Source: Prochlorococcus sp. AG-449-G23 (GTDB lineage: Bacteria > Cyanobacteriota > Cyanobacteriia > PCC-6307 > Cyanobiaceae). Taken from it: a DNA stretch of 64,000 nt. Every line of letters begins with the position of its first letter. Position 1 is the stretch's first letter. Both the position numbers and the translations under genes were made by a program. The stretch spans positions 1-64,000 of the forward strand of contig QCQJ01000005.1 in assembly GCA_003209585.1 (NCBI GenBank). Reading direction: 5' to 3'. Under the pieces are notes generated by a model. That model was not told where the DNA came from, did not search any database, and worked only from the letters and a program-made list of their open reading frames with translations. Below are positions 32,683 to 43,158 of this stretch, in pieces.

Positions 32683-33744
32683 ATGTTTGATTTAATAAAA
32701 AAAAATATAAATCTAAGAAGTGGAATTATATTGCTTTCTCTAGCTATATTTTTCGTTTTTATAACCAATTCCTTCAAGAAAAATAAGTCAAAAGATATTT
32801 CTGATTTTGTAGTTCAAGTTGAAAAAGGAATCCTCTCAGATTCAATTAATACTAGCGGTGAAGTAAAAGCAATAAGGACAAGCAATATTGGGCCTCGGAA
32901 GCAAGGCGTAATAAAAGAAATCAAAGTAGATGAGGGAGATCTTGTAAAAAAAGATCAGGTTTTAGCTTCTCTTGATGATGAAGACTTTATCTATAAAATT
33001 GAAGAACTTGAATTAAATGTAGAAAAACAAAAATCTGAATTTTTAAGAAGGGAATATTTATATCAAGAAGGTGCGGTAAGTAAAGAAGACTATGAAAGTT
33101 ATAAAAATAACTACAACATTAGTAGCGCAAAACTTAATGATGCAAAAGCTGAAAAAAGTTTCTATCTAATTAAAGCTCCATATGGAGGAAAGATAACTGC
33201 AAAATATGCTGAGATAGGATCTTATGTCACACCAAGTACAAACTTAAGTTCAGACCCTAAAACCAAAAACTTTATTTTTGAACTATCAGAAGGCCTAGAA
33301 ATTGTTGCTAAAGTTCCTGAGAGTGACATTGGCAGAATAAAAATAGGTCAAGAAGCCTCAGTAAGAATTGAGGCTTATCCCTCAAAAAAATATAGTGCCA
33401 TAGTTAAAAAAATAGCTACAAGAGCTGTAAAAGATAATAATGTAACCTCATTCGAAGTAACTTTAAATTTTAAAGATATTTCTGAAGAAATTAAAATTGG
33501 AATGACTGCAGATCTTGAATTTAGAGTCAAAGGTAATGAAGAAAAAATCTTAGTGCCAACAGTTTCTATTGTCACTGAAAAAGGTGAAAAAGGAATTTTG
33601 AAAGTTGATAAAAACAATTCTCCCAAATTTGAAAAAATCAAAATTGGTATTAGTAGTGGAAATAAAACTTCAGTAATTGATGGATTAGAACCTGGAGAGC
33701 AAATCTTTATTGATATTCCACCTTGGGCTAAGAAGAGAAAATGA
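32683..33744 (+). CDS. HlyD/AcrA-type membrane fusion protein
   Basis: 353 residues: an N-terminal membrane anchor (about 14-28), a lipoyl-like half (GVIKEIKVDEGDLVKKDQVL), a coiled-coil hairpin (about 100-155), the second lipoyl half (IKAPYGGKITAKYAEIGSYV) and a beta-barrel region. Such adaptors link an inner-membrane transporter to an outer-membrane exit. No ATPase or permease lies beside it; it overlaps polA by four bases. Confidence 0.88.
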   Translation: MFDLIKKNINLRSGIILLSLAIFFVFITNSFKKNKSKDISDFVVQVEKGILSDSINTSGEVKAIRTSNIGPRKQGVIKEIKVDEGDLVKKDQVLASLDDEDFIYKIEELELNVEKQKSEFLRREYLYQEGAVSKEDYESYKNNYNISSAKLNDAKAEKSFYLIKAPYGGKITAKYAEIGSYVTPSTNLSSDPKTKNFIFELSEGLEIVAKVPESDIGRIKIGQEASVRIEAYPSKKYSAIVKKIATRAVKDNNVTSFEVTLNFKDISEEIKIGMTADLEFRVKGNEEKILVPTVSIVTEKGEKGILKVDKNNSPKFEKIKIGISSGNKTSVIDGLEPGEQIFIDIPPWAKKRK

Positions 33745-36671
33745 GTTTAAAATCTGAAAACTCTAAAAAACCAATTTTACTTTTAGTCGATGGTCATTCA
33801 CTTGCTTTTAGAAGCTTCTATGCATTTAGCAAAGGGATTGATGGAGGTTTAACAACCAAAGAAGGATTTCCAACAAGTGTGACTTATGGATTTCTAAAAA
33901 GTCTTCTGGATAATTGCAAAAATATTAGTCCTGAGGGTGTTTGTATTACGTTTGATACCGAAAAACCAACTTTCAGACATGAATTAGATCCAAATTATAA
34001 AGCCAATAGAGATGTAGCACCAGATGTTTTTTTTCAGGATATTGAACAACTAGAAATCATTTTAGAAGAAAGCCTTAATTTACCAATTTTTAAATCTCCA
34101 GGATACGAAGCAGATGATCTCCTAGGCACAATTGCAAACGATGCTTCTTCTAAAGGATGGTGCGTGAATATTCTTTCTGGAGATAGGGACTTATTTCAAT
34201 TAGTAGATGATCAAAAAGATATTTATGTACTTTATATGGGTGGTGGTCCATATGCGAAAAGTGGTAATCCAACTCTTATAAATGAAAATGGAGTAAAAGA
34301 GAAATTAGGTGTTGCGCCAGAAAGAGTAGTTGATCTTAAAGCCCTAACTGGTGATAGTTCTGATAATATTCCGGGTATTAAAGGGGTAGGTCCAAAAACT
34401 GCAATTAATCTACTAAAAGAGAACGACACTCTTGATGGAATCTATCAGGCTTTGGACAATATTCAACAAAACAACGATAAGAAATATAAAGGTTTCATCA
34501 AAGGTTCAGTTATAGAAAAGCTCAGAAACGATAAACATAATGCTTTTCTTTCCAGGGATTTAGCAAAAATAAATACTGAGGTGCCTTTGATTTTAAGTAA
34601 CGGTTATGAATTAAAAAATATAAATCAAGAACTACTTTCAGAGTCACTGCAAAAACTAGAACTATCAACACTACTTAGACAAATTGATATTTTCAATTCA
34701 ACTTTCAGCAAAGGTGGTTTTGACAAAAATAATGTAGCTAAAGAAGAGGAGAAGGCACCAAAAGTCTCAAATAATAATGAACTAGAAAATAGTGAAAATA
34801 AAATCCCTAAAATCAACGTAACTGTTGTTAATAATTTTGCATTACTCAATAAATTAATTCAAAGATTAGATAAGACCAATCAAATAGTTTCTTTAGATAC
34901 AGAGACCAATAGTTTGAATCCAATCGATGCAGAACTTGTTGGGATAGGGCTATGTCTTGGAGAAGAAAATGATGATTTATTTTATATACCTCTTGGTCAT
35001 CAAACAAAAAAAGATACTCCCAATCAATTATCAATTGAAGATGTTTTCTCAAAGCTAAGAAATTGGATAGAAGATCCAAACAAAGAAAAGGCACTCCAAA
35101 ATTCTAAATTTGATAGGCAAATATTTTTTAATCATGGACTTGATCTTAAAGGCGTAACCTTTGACACCTTGTTAGCAGACTACCTTCTTAATAATCAGGA
35201 GAAGCATGGGTTAAGTGAAATTAGTTTTAGATTATTTGGATTTAAGCCCCCTTCATTCAAGGAAACAGTTGGGAAGAATAAAGACTTTTCATTTGTTGAT
35301 ATTGATGAAGCTAGTATTTACTGTGGTTATGATGTATTTCTAACTTTTAAGATTGTCAAAATTTTTAAAGAACGATTTTCAACAGAAAAAAATGAATTAA
35401 TCAAATTGTTCGAAGAAATCGAGCTGCCCTTAGAGCCGGTATTGTCTCAAATGGAAATGAATGGAATAACCATCGACATCCCTTATTTAGATAAACTCTC
35501 AAAAGAACTAAAAAGCACCTTAGAAGATATTGAAAGTAAAGTTTATGAATTAGCAGAGGAGACTTTTAATCTATCTTCACCAAAACAACTTGGTGAGATC
35601 TTGTTTGAAAAATTAAATTTGGATAAGAAAAAATCACGGAAAACAAAAACAGGATGGAGTACAGATGCAGTAGTTCTTGAAAGATTAGTCGACGAACATG
35701 AAATAATCCAACATTTAATAAAACATAGAACTCTTAGCAAATTACTTAGCACCTATATTGATGCTCTTCCAAATCTCATAAACGAAAAGACAGGAAGAGT
35801 TCATACAAACTTTAATCAAGCTGCTACAGCGACTGGGAGACTAAGTAGTAGCAATCCTAATCTTCAAAATATCCCGGTTAGGACTGAATTTAGTAGGAGA
35901 ATAAGAAAAGCATTCTTGCCTGAAAAAAATTGGAAACTTTTATCAGCTGATTATTCTCAGATCGAATTAAGAATACTTGCCCACTTAGCGGATGAAAAAA
36001 TACTAATTAATGCATTTCATAAAAATGATGACATTCATTCTTTGACTGCAAGATTAATTTTTGAGAAAGAAGAAATATCCTCTGATGAGAGGAGAGTGGG
36101 TAAAACAATAAATTTCGGTGTTATCTATGGAATGGGGATAAAAAAGTTTGCACGTTCTACAGGAGTAAGTACTCCAGAAGCAAAAGAATTCCTAATAAAG
36201 TACAAAGAAAGATATTCAAAAATTTTTAAATTCCTTGAACTTCAAGAAAGGCTTGCCTTATCAAAAGGTTACGTAAAAACAATTTTTGGTCGAAAAAGAG
36301 AATTTAAGTTTGATAAAAATGGACTTGGAAGATTAATAGGAAAAGATCCTTACGAAATTGACTTACAATCTGCAAGAAGGGCTGGCATGGAAGCTCAGTC
36401 ATTAAGAGCCGCAGCTAATGCTCCCATACAAGGTTCAAGTGCAGATATTATTAAAATTGCAATGGTTCAACTAAATAAGAAATTGATAGAAATGAATGTT
36501 CCCGCAAAAATGCTTTTACAAGTACATGATGAATTATTGTTTGAAGTTGAACCAGATTCTTTGGAAATTACGACGAAATTAGTAAAGAAGACTATGGAAG
36601 ATTGTGTAAAATTAAATGTGCCTCTTTTAGTTGATATTGGTATTGGAGACAATTGGATGGAGACAAAATAA
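33741..36671 (+). CDS. polA: DNA polymerase I
   Basis: 976 residues. The N-terminal 5'-3' exonuclease (about 1-300) shows DGHSLAFRSFYAF and GYEADDLLGT. The proofreading domain keeps DTETNSLNP, so the catalytic Asp and Glu are present. The polymerase domain has motif A SADYSQIELRILAH, motif B RRVGKTINFGVIYG and motif C QVHDELLFEV. It fills gaps in repair and removes Okazaki primers. The ATG overlaps the upstream adaptor gene. Confidence 0.98.
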   Translation: MSLKSENSKKPILLLVDGHSLAFRSFYAFSKGIDGGLTTKEGFPTSVTYGFLKSLLDNCKNISPEGVCITFDTEKPTFRHELDPNYKANRDVAPDVFFQDIEQLEIILEESLNLPIFKSPGYEADDLLGTIANDASSKGWCVNILSGDRDLFQLVDDQKDIYVLYMGGGPYAKSGNPTLINENGVKEKLGVAPERVVDLKALTGDSSDNIPGIKGVGPKTAINLLKENDTLDGIYQALDNIQQNNDKKYKGFIKGSVIEKLRNDKHNAFLSRDLAKINTEVPLILSNGYELKNINQELLSESLQKLELSTLLRQIDIFNSTFSKGGFDKNNVAKEEEKAPKVSNNNELENSENKIPKINVTVVNNFALLNKLIQRLDKTNQIVSLDTETNSLNPIDAELVGIGLCLGEENDDLFYIPLGHQTKKDTPNQLSIEDVFSKLRNWIEDPNKEKALQNSKFDRQIFFNHGLDLKGVTFDTLLADYLLNNQEKHGLSEISFRLFGFKPPSFKETVGKNKDFSFVDIDEASIYCGYDVFLTFKIVKIFKERFSTEKNELIKLFEEIELPLEPVLSQMEMNGITIDIPYLDKLSKELKSTLEDIESKVYELAEETFNLSSPKQLGEILFEKLNLDKKKSRKTKTGWSTDAVVLERLVDEHEIIQHLIKHRTLSKLLSTYIDALPNLINEKTGRVHTNFNQAATATGRLSSSNPNLQNIPVRTEFSRRIRKAFLPEKNWKLLSADYSQIELRILAHLADEKILINAFHKNDDIHSLTARLIFEKEEISSDERRVGKTINFGVIYGMGIKKFARSTGVSTPEAKEFLIKYKERYSKIFKFLELQERLALSKGYVKTIFGRKREFKFDKNGLGRLIGKDPYEIDLQSARRAGMEAQSLRAAANAPIQGSSADIIKIAMVQLNKKLIEMNVPAKMLLQVHDELLFEVEPDSLEITTKLVKKTMEDCVKLNVPLLVDIGIGDNWMETK

Positions 36672-36695
36672 ACCTTATGAAATACTTAATTTAAG

Positions 36696-38165
36696 ATGAT
36701 CAAACTTTTTAATACTTTAAGCAGAAGAGTTGAGGTTTTTAAGCCTATTGATGATGTAGTAAAAATTTATTGTTGTGGAGTAACTGTTTATGATTTATGT
36801 CATCTTGGTCATGCCAGAAGTTATATAGCTTGGGATGTTTTGAGAAGATTTTTAATTTACAGTAATTACAAAGTGAAGTATGTTCAAAATTTTACAGACA
36901 TTGATGACAAGATCTTAAAAAGAGCTAAAGAAGAAAACAGTTCAATGAACGAAGTATCTGAAAAAAATATTATTGAATTTCATAAAGATATGGATTCTTT
37001 AGGAATAATGCGTCCGGATAGTATGCCAAGAGCAACAAATCATATATGCAATATCTGCTCCTTCATAACAATTCTTGAGGACAAAGGTTATGCATACTCT
37101 AGGGATGGAGATGTTTACTATTCTGTTTTTAAAAATAAAAATTATGGAAAACTAAGTAATCAAAATATACAAGAACAGAATATAAATCAGCAAGGAAGAA
37201 TGACTAATGATGAAAACACAAAAAAACTTAATCCGCAGGATTTTGCACTATGGAAAAAAGCCAAAGATGATGAACCATATTTTGATTCACCATGGGGTAG
37301 AGGGAGGCCAGGATGGCATATTGAATGTTCGGCGATGGTTAAAGATGAATTAGGAGATACCATTGATATCCATTTGGGTGGGTCTGATTTAATTTTTCCA
37401 CATCATGAAAATGAAATTGCCCAATCGGAAGCAGCAAATGGCAAAAATCTAGCAAACTATTGGTTACATAATGGGATGGTCAACGTGAATGGACAGAAGA
37501 TGAGTAAATCCCTGAAAAATTTTAAAACTATAAGAGAACTAATAAAGTCAGGCATAAGCCCAATGACTTTGCGATATTTTGTTATGACTGTAAATTATAG
37601 AAAACCTCTTGATTTCACTGAAGAAGCTTTAAGAAGTGCTTCAGAAGCCTGGAAAAACATTAATATAGCCCTTTCTTTTACAGACATTACAAAAGGTACT
37701 TTTAAATCTATTGATAAAAATGAATCTATCGAAGAAAAATATAAAGAGACAATAAGTTTTGAATTGTCTCAAAAAAAGCTAAAATTTTCTGAAGCTCTTG
37801 GTAATGACCTTAATACAGCAGGAGCTATTGCAATTATTTATGATTTAGCGAAACCATTAAAAAACTTTTTAAACCAATTTCAAAGAGTTGAAAGTTTTGA
37901 AGTAGACCTAAATGAAAGATTTTTTCTACTTTGGAATTTTAAAACTCTTAAAGAGTTAACTGAGGTACTTGGTCTTAAAAAAGAGGACTTAGTAATTGAA
38001 AGCAAAATAAAAGAAGATGAAATATCGTCACTTATTAATGAAAGATTAGAAGCAAAAAAGGAAAAGAATTATGCGAAGGCAGATGAAATTAGGAGTTTGT
38101 TAAAAGAAAAAGGTATTGAACTTATTGATCAATCTAAGGAAATAACCAAATGGATAAGGGTCTAA
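36696..38165 (+). CDS. cysS: Cysteinyl-tRNA synthetase
   Basis: 489 residues, class I synthetase. HLGHARSY is the HIGH motif and KMSKSLKN the KMSKS motif. The zinc ligands include the Cys of CCGVTVYD, HIECSAM and FPHHENE, giving cysteine specificity. The C-terminal anticodon-binding helices end with KEITKWIRV. It starts 24 bases after polA and probably shares its transcript. Confidence 0.98.
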   Translation: MIKLFNTLSRRVEVFKPIDDVVKIYCCGVTVYDLCHLGHARSYIAWDVLRRFLIYSNYKVKYVQNFTDIDDKILKRAKEENSSMNEVSEKNIIEFHKDMDSLGIMRPDSMPRATNHICNICSFITILEDKGYAYSRDGDVYYSVFKNKNYGKLSNQNIQEQNINQQGRMTNDENTKKLNPQDFALWKKAKDDEPYFDSPWGRGRPGWHIECSAMVKDELGDTIDIHLGGSDLIFPHHENEIAQSEAANGKNLANYWLHNGMVNVNGQKMSKSLKNFKTIRELIKSGISPMTLRYFVMTVNYRKPLDFTEEALRSASEAWKNINIALSFTDITKGTFKSIDKNESIEEKYKETISFELSQKKLKFSEALGNDLNTAGAIAIIYDLAKPLKNFLNQFQRVESFEVDLNERFFLLWNFKTLKELTEVLGLKKEDLVIESKIKEDEISSLINERLEAKKEKNYAKADEIRSLLKEKGIELIDQSKEITKWIRV

Positions 38166-38247
38166 ATTTTAAGAAAAAAACCAATTTGAAATTTTTGTTT
38201 TTTAAATTCACCGTTAAATGGGAAGATATTAGAAATATCAGAGAAAA

Positions 38248-39477
38248 TTGAAATACATTACTGTGCTCGGTTCCACTGGTTCAATAGGGACTCAAACTCT
38301 CGAGATAGCTAATGAACAGCCTCATAAGTTTAAAGCCGTAGCTCTTTCTGCAGGAAGAAATATTAATTTATTAACTGAACAAGTTAAAACACATAAACCA
38401 GAAGTAGTTGCAATTGAGGATGAAAATCTCATAGAAGATTTAAAAAATAATATTAATAACTTAAATTTGAATAATGCTCCCTTGGTTTTAGGTGGTAAGG
38501 AGGGGATTAACGCGGTTGCTGCATGGGATAAAGCAGATACTGTAGTAACAGGAATAGTAGGCTGTGCAGGCTTAATTCCAACAATGTCAGCAATTAATGC
38601 GGGAAAAAATATTGCACTTGCTAATAAAGAAACTTTAATTGCGGCAGGGCCAATTGTTATTCCTGCATTAAAGAAAAATAATAGTAGGCTCTTACCTGCA
38701 GATTCAGAGCACTCTGCTATCTTTCAATGTTTACAAGGGTTACCTAATTATGAACATGCAAATTTTTCAACAGGAGAGATGCCTAAGGGTTTAAAAGCTA
38801 TACATTTAACAGCTTCTGGAGGTGCTTTCAGAGATTGGGCCGTTGAGGATTTAAAGCATGTCACAGTAGCAGATGCCACTTCTCATCCTAATTGGGATAT
38901 GGGGAAAAAAATAACTGTAGATTCTGCAACTCTTATGAATAAAGGATTAGAAGTTATAGAAGCTCATTATTTATTTGGGACATCTTACGAAAATATTGAA
39001 ATAGTTATCCACCCTCAAAGTATTATTCATTCAATGATTGAAATGGAAGACTCTTCAGTATTAGCTCAATTAGGTTGGCCAGATATGAAGCTACCTCTTT
39101 TGTATGCAATGAGTTGGCCTGAAAGATTTAAAACAAATTGGAAAAGATTAAACCTAAGTGAAATTGGACAATTAACCTTTAAAGAGCCAGACAAGTTAAA
39201 ATATCCATGCATGGGATTAGCCTATGCCGCAGGAAAATCTTCTGGTACTATGCCTGCAGTCTTAAACGCAGCGAATGAAATGGCTGTTGAACAATTCCTT
39301 AAAGAAAAAATTTCTTTTCAAGAAATTCCAATATTTATAAGTAAAGCTTGTGAATCACATATGGAGAGTTTGAATTTGAGTCCTGCATTGGAGGATATTC
39401 TTGAAGTGGATAATTGGGCCAGACTTTTTGTTAAACAAGAAATTAAAAAAGGGAAAAAATACGTAAGTATTGGATAA
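38248..39477 (+). CDS. dxr: 1-deoxy-D-xylulose 5-phosphate reductoisomerase
   Basis: 409 residues, starting at TTG. It makes 2-C-methyl-erythritol 4-phosphate in the MEP isoprenoid pathway with [18 protein letters not shown] binds [20 protein letters not shown] (metal-binding Asp and Glu) and SGGAFRDW form the active site; HPQSIIHSM is typical. The pathway supplies carotenoids and the chlorophyll phytyl tail. Confidence 0.98.
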   Translation: MKYITVLGSTGSIGTQTLEIANEQPHKFKAVALSAGRNINLLTEQVKTHKPEVVAIEDENLIEDLKNNINNLNLNNAPLVLGGKEGINAVAAWDKADTVVTGIVGCAGLIPTMSAINAGKNIALANKETLIAAGPIVIPALKKNNSRLLPADSEHSAIFQCLQGLPNYEHANFSTGEMPKGLKAIHLTASGGAFRDWAVEDLKHVTVADATSHPNWDMGKKITVDSATLMNKGLEVIEAHYLFGTSYENIEIVIHPQSIIHSMIEMEDSSVLAQLGWPDMKLPLLYAMSWPERFKTNWKRLNLSEIGQLTFKEPDKLKYPCMGLAYAAGKSSGTMPAVLNAANEMAVEQFLKEKISFQEIPIFISKACESHMESLNLSPALEDILEVDNWARLFVKQEIKKGKKYVSIG

Positions 39478-39525
39478 AAGTGAATATTAAAAAGCATCTA
39501 ACTAATTAGACACATTTTACACCTT

Positions 39526-39618
39526 CTAAATAATTCCTAATAACCACCATACTGCAATAAGTTTTTTGTTATGAGGTAAAGCAAGCGCTGCTATTAGTGG
39601 GAGTAGTAAATATTTAAT
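39526..39618 (-). other. Possible small exported peptide without standard start
   Basis: Directly after the stop of the TM2 gene, the same frame reads IKYLLLPLIAALALPHNKK and ends at TAG. This looks like a short signal peptide, but the only start is ATT. Either it is a real gene with a rare start or a remnant. Confidence 0.25.
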
Positions 39619-39846
39619 TTAATCTTCTGCATCTTCAAATTCTCTTAGCAAGCGGAAAGTTTTTGAAATAAAAGGGAAGATCCATACCAACAACCCCACT
39701 ACTGTTATCAAAGCGATAAGAAAACCCAAAATAGCTAAGAATCCCCCTGTCACATTTCCTTCGTAGAAGCGATCAAGCCCAATTGGTGCACCAACCCCTA
39801 AAAGAAAGAGTCTTGTTAAAGTCTGTTTTTCTTTTTTTCTCAACAT
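39619..39846 (-). CDS. TM2 domain membrane protein
   Basis: 75 residues. GVGAPIGLDRFYEGNVTGGF is the TM2 signature: the end of helix 1 and the conserved Gly-x-x-Arg-Phe-Tyr turn, followed by helix 2. The C-terminus is acidic (REFEDAED). Role unknown. Confidence 0.8.
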   Translation of the reverse strand: MLRKKEKQTLTRLFLLGVGAPIGLDRFYEGNVTGGFLAILGFLIALITVVGLLVWIFPFISKTFRLLREFEDAED

Positions 39847-40001
39847 AAATAAAAAAAGGTTTTATCCCTACAATTTTAGATCGACTTTCAATCATTAATA
39901 TCTATAGTAATTTCTTTACTCTTTATTAAAGAAGTTTTTTGCAGTGGCTAATAACATTGCCTAGAATCATATAAAAAGGATTAAGGGAAGGGTTTCCACA
40001 A

Positions 40002-40349
40002 ATGACAAAAGGGGTTCATAAACACCTTCTACTATGCGCAACACCCACAAAACAGAAATGCTTTAAAGGCAATGAAGGTCAAAAAACATGGGAATTTCTG
40101 AAAAAGACTTTAAAAAGATTTGAGAATGATCCTTCTACTAAGAACATTCATATATTAAGATCAAAAGCTGACTGTCTAAGAATATGTAAGAACGGCCCAA
40201 TTCTTCTTATTTGGCCTGATGGTATTTGGTACGAGAAAGTATCTCCAGAAAAAATTTCTGAAATTTTTACCTCACATATTATTAATGGGAAGCCAATAGA
40301 AAAATGGATTTTTAAAAAAACACCATTTTTAAATAGTCCTAGATACTGA
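40002..40349 (+). CDS. Thioredoxin-like [2Fe-2S] ferredoxin
   Basis: 115 residues. Cysteines at about 12 and 20 (LLLCATPTKQKCF) and in the later ADCLRICKNGPILLIWPDG give the four-ligand pattern of the thioredoxin-fold [2Fe-2S] ferredoxins. The C-terminal WYEKVSPEKISEIFTSHI is typical. It overlaps the convergent hydrolase gene by 11 bases. Electron partner unknown. Confidence 0.87.
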   Translation: MTKGVHKHLLLCATPTKQKCFKGNEGQKTWEFLKKTLKRFENDPSTKNIHILRSKADCLRICKNGPILLIWPDGIWYEKVSPEKISEIFTSHIINGKPIEKWIFKKTPFLNSPRY

Positions 40350-41424
40350 TAAACCAATTTTTCACGACTTCGTCTGACCAGCATCCATTAATAGAGTGAA
40401 AACCATTATGCCCGCCTTTTTTAGTTATTAAAATAGTAAATTTATCGATAGATTCTTTTTTTAAATTAAAAGTAGCCTTATATGGAACCCAAGGATCATC
40501 CTTCGCATGAATAAAAAGCATTGGAGGTAATTTTTTTATTGATTTCTGGATTCTAAATATTGGAGAAGATTTAACATAATAATCTTCTAAAGAATTAAAT
40601 CCCCAACTTGGAGCTGTAAATTTTTGATCAAATTCCCTTATACTTTTTAAATTCATAATTTTATTTTTTAATTTCTCGTTATTAAGAATTTTATCTTCAT
40701 CAATATATCCAGCCCATAACTGATTTTTTAAGCGGTGAAGCAACCATTTTTGGTAGACATAATTTCTAGGTTTCTCAATACAGAGACTGCATGATGACAA
40801 ATCTAAAGGACTACTTACGCAGGCTAGACCATCTAAAAGTTTTTCTCCATCGTTTTGATTGTAATCTAAGCAGGCATTTAAAAGAATTGTTCCACCTAAA
40901 GATAATCCAACTCCGTAGATTGGAAGATTATTCATTTTAATGGGATCTTTGAACTCTAAATTAATTAATTTTTTAAAATACTTTATTGCTGATATAACAT
41001 CACTGGAGCATCTAGCACAATAATTTCCTTTAGCCAAATATCTCGAATATCCAGATCCCCTTAAATTTAATTTAAGAACTCCAAAACCATTATTCGCCAA
41101 TTTCCTTGAGATTCTTCTTAGACCAAACCGTTTAGTTGAACCCCCTAACCCATGTGTAACGATTACGAAACCCCTTAGTGAGTTCAAGTTTTCAGGTAAT
41201 TGTAAAAAACCTAGAAGATAATCATTTTCAAATTTTTCAGAAAGAATTTTATTAATCGGAAATAATATTTTTTTATTTGTTATCGATTCACCAAAATCGA
41301 AAACAAAAGTATCTCTCAAAGTTTGCAAGTCTCCGCCTATCCAAGGTAAGACTTCTCGAAATGGCTTATTTTTTAAGTAATCTGAAAAACTTGAAGATAT
41401 ACTATTATTTATCCCCAACTCCAA
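40339..41424 (-). CDS. Alpha/beta hydrolase, YheT-like
   Basis: 361 residues. VTHGLGGSTKRFG is the oxyanion region, GVGLSLGGT the nucleophile elbow (Ser), HAKDDPWVP supplies the acid and GGHNGFHS the catalytic His. NLRGSGYSRYLAKGNYCA is characteristic of the YheT/ABHD group of esterases. Its start overlaps the end of pntB by 20 bases, so it is coupled to the transhydrogenase operon. Substrate unknown. Confidence 0.88.
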   Translation of the reverse strand: MELGINNSISSSFSDYLKNKPFREVLPWIGGDLQTLRDTFVFDFGESITNKKILFPINKILSEKFENDYLLGFLQLPENLNSLRGFVIVTHGLGGSTKRFGLRRISRKLANNGFGVLKLNLRGSGYSRYLAKGNYCARCSSDVISAIKYFKKLINLEFKDPIKMNNLPIYGVGLSLGGTILLNACLDYNQNDGEKLLDGLACVSSPLDLSSCSLCIEKPRNYVYQKWLLHRLKNQLWAGYIDEDKILNNEKLKNKIMNLKSIREFDQKFTAPSWGFNSLEDYYVKSSPIFRIQKSIKKLPPMLFIHAKDDPWVPYKATFNLKKESIDKFTILITKKGGHNGFHSINGCWSDEVVKNWFISI

Positions 41425-42844
41425 GATCCTTTAATTCTCCAATTAGATCATTTAATACCTTCTTTGCATCACCAAAGACCATAGAAGTATTTGGCAGATC
41501 AAATAAATCATTTTTTATTCCGGAGTAACCTGCACTCATACCTCTTTTAATTACGAATACCGTTCTTGCTTCCTGCACATCAAGAACTGGCATGCCATAT
41601 AAAGGAGAAGAACTATCATTTTTAGCCTGAGGATTTACTACATCATTTGCTCCTAAAACTAAAACAACATCCGTTGCTGGAAAATCAGGATTAACAACAT
41701 CCATCTCTTTAAGTTGCTCGTAAGGAACATCAGCTTCTGCTAAAAGTACATTCATATGTCCAGGCATCCTCCCTGCTACAGGATGTATTGCATAGACAAC
41801 TTCAATACCATTTTGTTCTAGTTTTTTTGTCACTTCCCTTAAAGTATGTTGAGCCTGAGCTACTGCGAGACCATATCCAGGAACAATTATTACCTTGTTT
41901 GCTGCCTCTAAAGTTAAAGCACATTCTTCAACACTGCAGGAAGTTATATTTGTATATTCTCCTGATCCAGAAGAGGTGGCACTTTGCGCAGATAAAGATC
42001 CTCCAAAAAGTACTGAGACCAAAGATCTATTCATCCCATTGCACATTACTTGAGTAAGTATTAGACCTGCGGCTCCAACCATTGCGCCTGCTACAATCAA
42101 AAGTTGACTATCTACGACGAAACCTGCTGCTGCTGCTGCAATGCCTGAATAGCTATTTAATAAAGATATAACAACTGGCATATCAGCTCCACCAATTGGC
42201 AAAGTAACTCCGATACCTAATAAAGAAGAAACTATAACTAAAAGCCAAATAGAACTTGTATTGCCCTTCATCAAGTCAAAAAAGGCTATTAAGGAGGCAA
42301 CTGCAAAAACAATATTTACAACATGTCTAACTTTGCTCTGAGTCCAGCTTGGAGTTGACAACCAACCCTGTAACTTTGCCATTGCGACAATCGAGCCAGT
42401 GAAAGTTATAGCACCTACAAATATTGAAACAGATATAGAAACTTGGTTAATAAGTGACTTAAAAAAATCAAGATTTTCTACACTATTAGAAATAGGGAAA
42501 ATAGCTACTCCCAAGGCAACTAAAAGTGATGACATCCCGCCACAACCATTAAACAATGCAACTGTCTCAGGCATTGAGGTCATCGGTACTTTTTTTGCAA
42601 GTATTGCTCCGAACAAACTACCTATGATTGATCCAATTATTATCCAAATCCAAGACTGAATAGCAATTCCAGATGTACCCAGATAATAGGATAGTAATCC
42701 TATTACTGATAGCGACATCGCAAACGCAGCTAATCTATTGGCATCCCTTGCTGATTTTACTTTTGATAATCCTTTTATCCCCAAAGCCAGTAAAAGTACT
42801 GCTAGAAGGTCAATAACGAATTTAATGATTACAGGTAGATTCAT
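41405..42844 (-). CDS. pntB: NAD(P) transhydrogenase beta subunit
   Basis: 479 residues: about eight transmembrane helices, then a NADP(H)-binding domain III with VPGYGLAVAQAQH, HPVAGRMPGHMNVLLAEADV and GANDVVNP. With PntA it couples proton flow to hydride transfer between NADH and NADP+. Last of three pnt genes, eight bases after pntA2. Confidence 0.97.
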   Translation of the reverse strand: MNLPVIIKFVIDLLAVLLLALGIKGLSKVKSARDANRLAAFAMSLSVIGLLSYYLGTSGIAIQSWIWIIIGSIIGSLFGAILAKKVPMTSMPETVALFNGCGGMSSLLVALGVAIFPISNSVENLDFFKSLINQVSISVSIFVGAITFTGSIVAMAKLQGWLSTPSWTQSKVRHVVNIVFAVASLIAFFDLMKGNTSSIWLLVIVSSLLGIGVTLPIGGADMPVVISLLNSYSGIAAAAAGFVVDSQLLIVAGAMVGAAGLILTQVMCNGMNRSLVSVLFGGSLSAQSATSSGSGEYTNITSCSVEECALTLEAANKVIIVPGYGLAVAQAQHTLREVTKKLEQNGIEVVYAIHPVAGRMPGHMNVLLAEADVPYEQLKEMDVVNPDFPATDVVLVLGANDVVNPQAKNDSSSPLYGMPVLDVQEARTVFVIKRGMSAGYSGIKNDLFDLPNTSMVFGDAKKVLNDLIGELKDLGVGDK

Positions 42845-42852
42845 ACTAATAA

Positions 42853-43146
42853 TTACTTCTTATTTGATGGTTTACGGCTAAACATTGCAAGCATTCGATC
42901 AGTTACAAAGAAACCTCCCACAACATTAAAAAGAGCAAATCCAAGTGAAACTGAACCAATAATTAAAAGTGGCAGATTTTCTCCTGCTTTTACAATTAAA
43001 GTCAATGCTGCCAGCATTGTTATTCCTGAAATTGCATTTGCTCCGCTCATCAAAGGAGTATGAAGCGTTGGAGGAACTTTTCCAATTAACTCTAGACCTA
43101 GTAAACTACCGAGTAAAAGGACCCAAAGAAGACTTATAAAAGACAT
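42853..43146 (-). CDS. pntA2: NAD(P) transhydrogenase alpha-2 (membrane part)
   Basis: 97 residues with three helices; GKVPPTLHTPLMSGANAISG is the conserved membrane-domain motif. It encodes the C-terminal membrane half of PntA as a separate gene, as in Rhodospirillum and other cyanobacteria. The stop-to-start gap to its neighbours is about 8-12 bases. Confidence 0.95.
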   Translation of the reverse strand: MSFISLLWVLLLGSLLGLELIGKVPPTLHTPLMSGANAISGITMLAALTLIVKAGENLPLLIIGSVSLGFALFNVVGGFFVTDRMLAMFSRKPSNKK

Positions 43147-43158
43147 AATTTTAAAACC

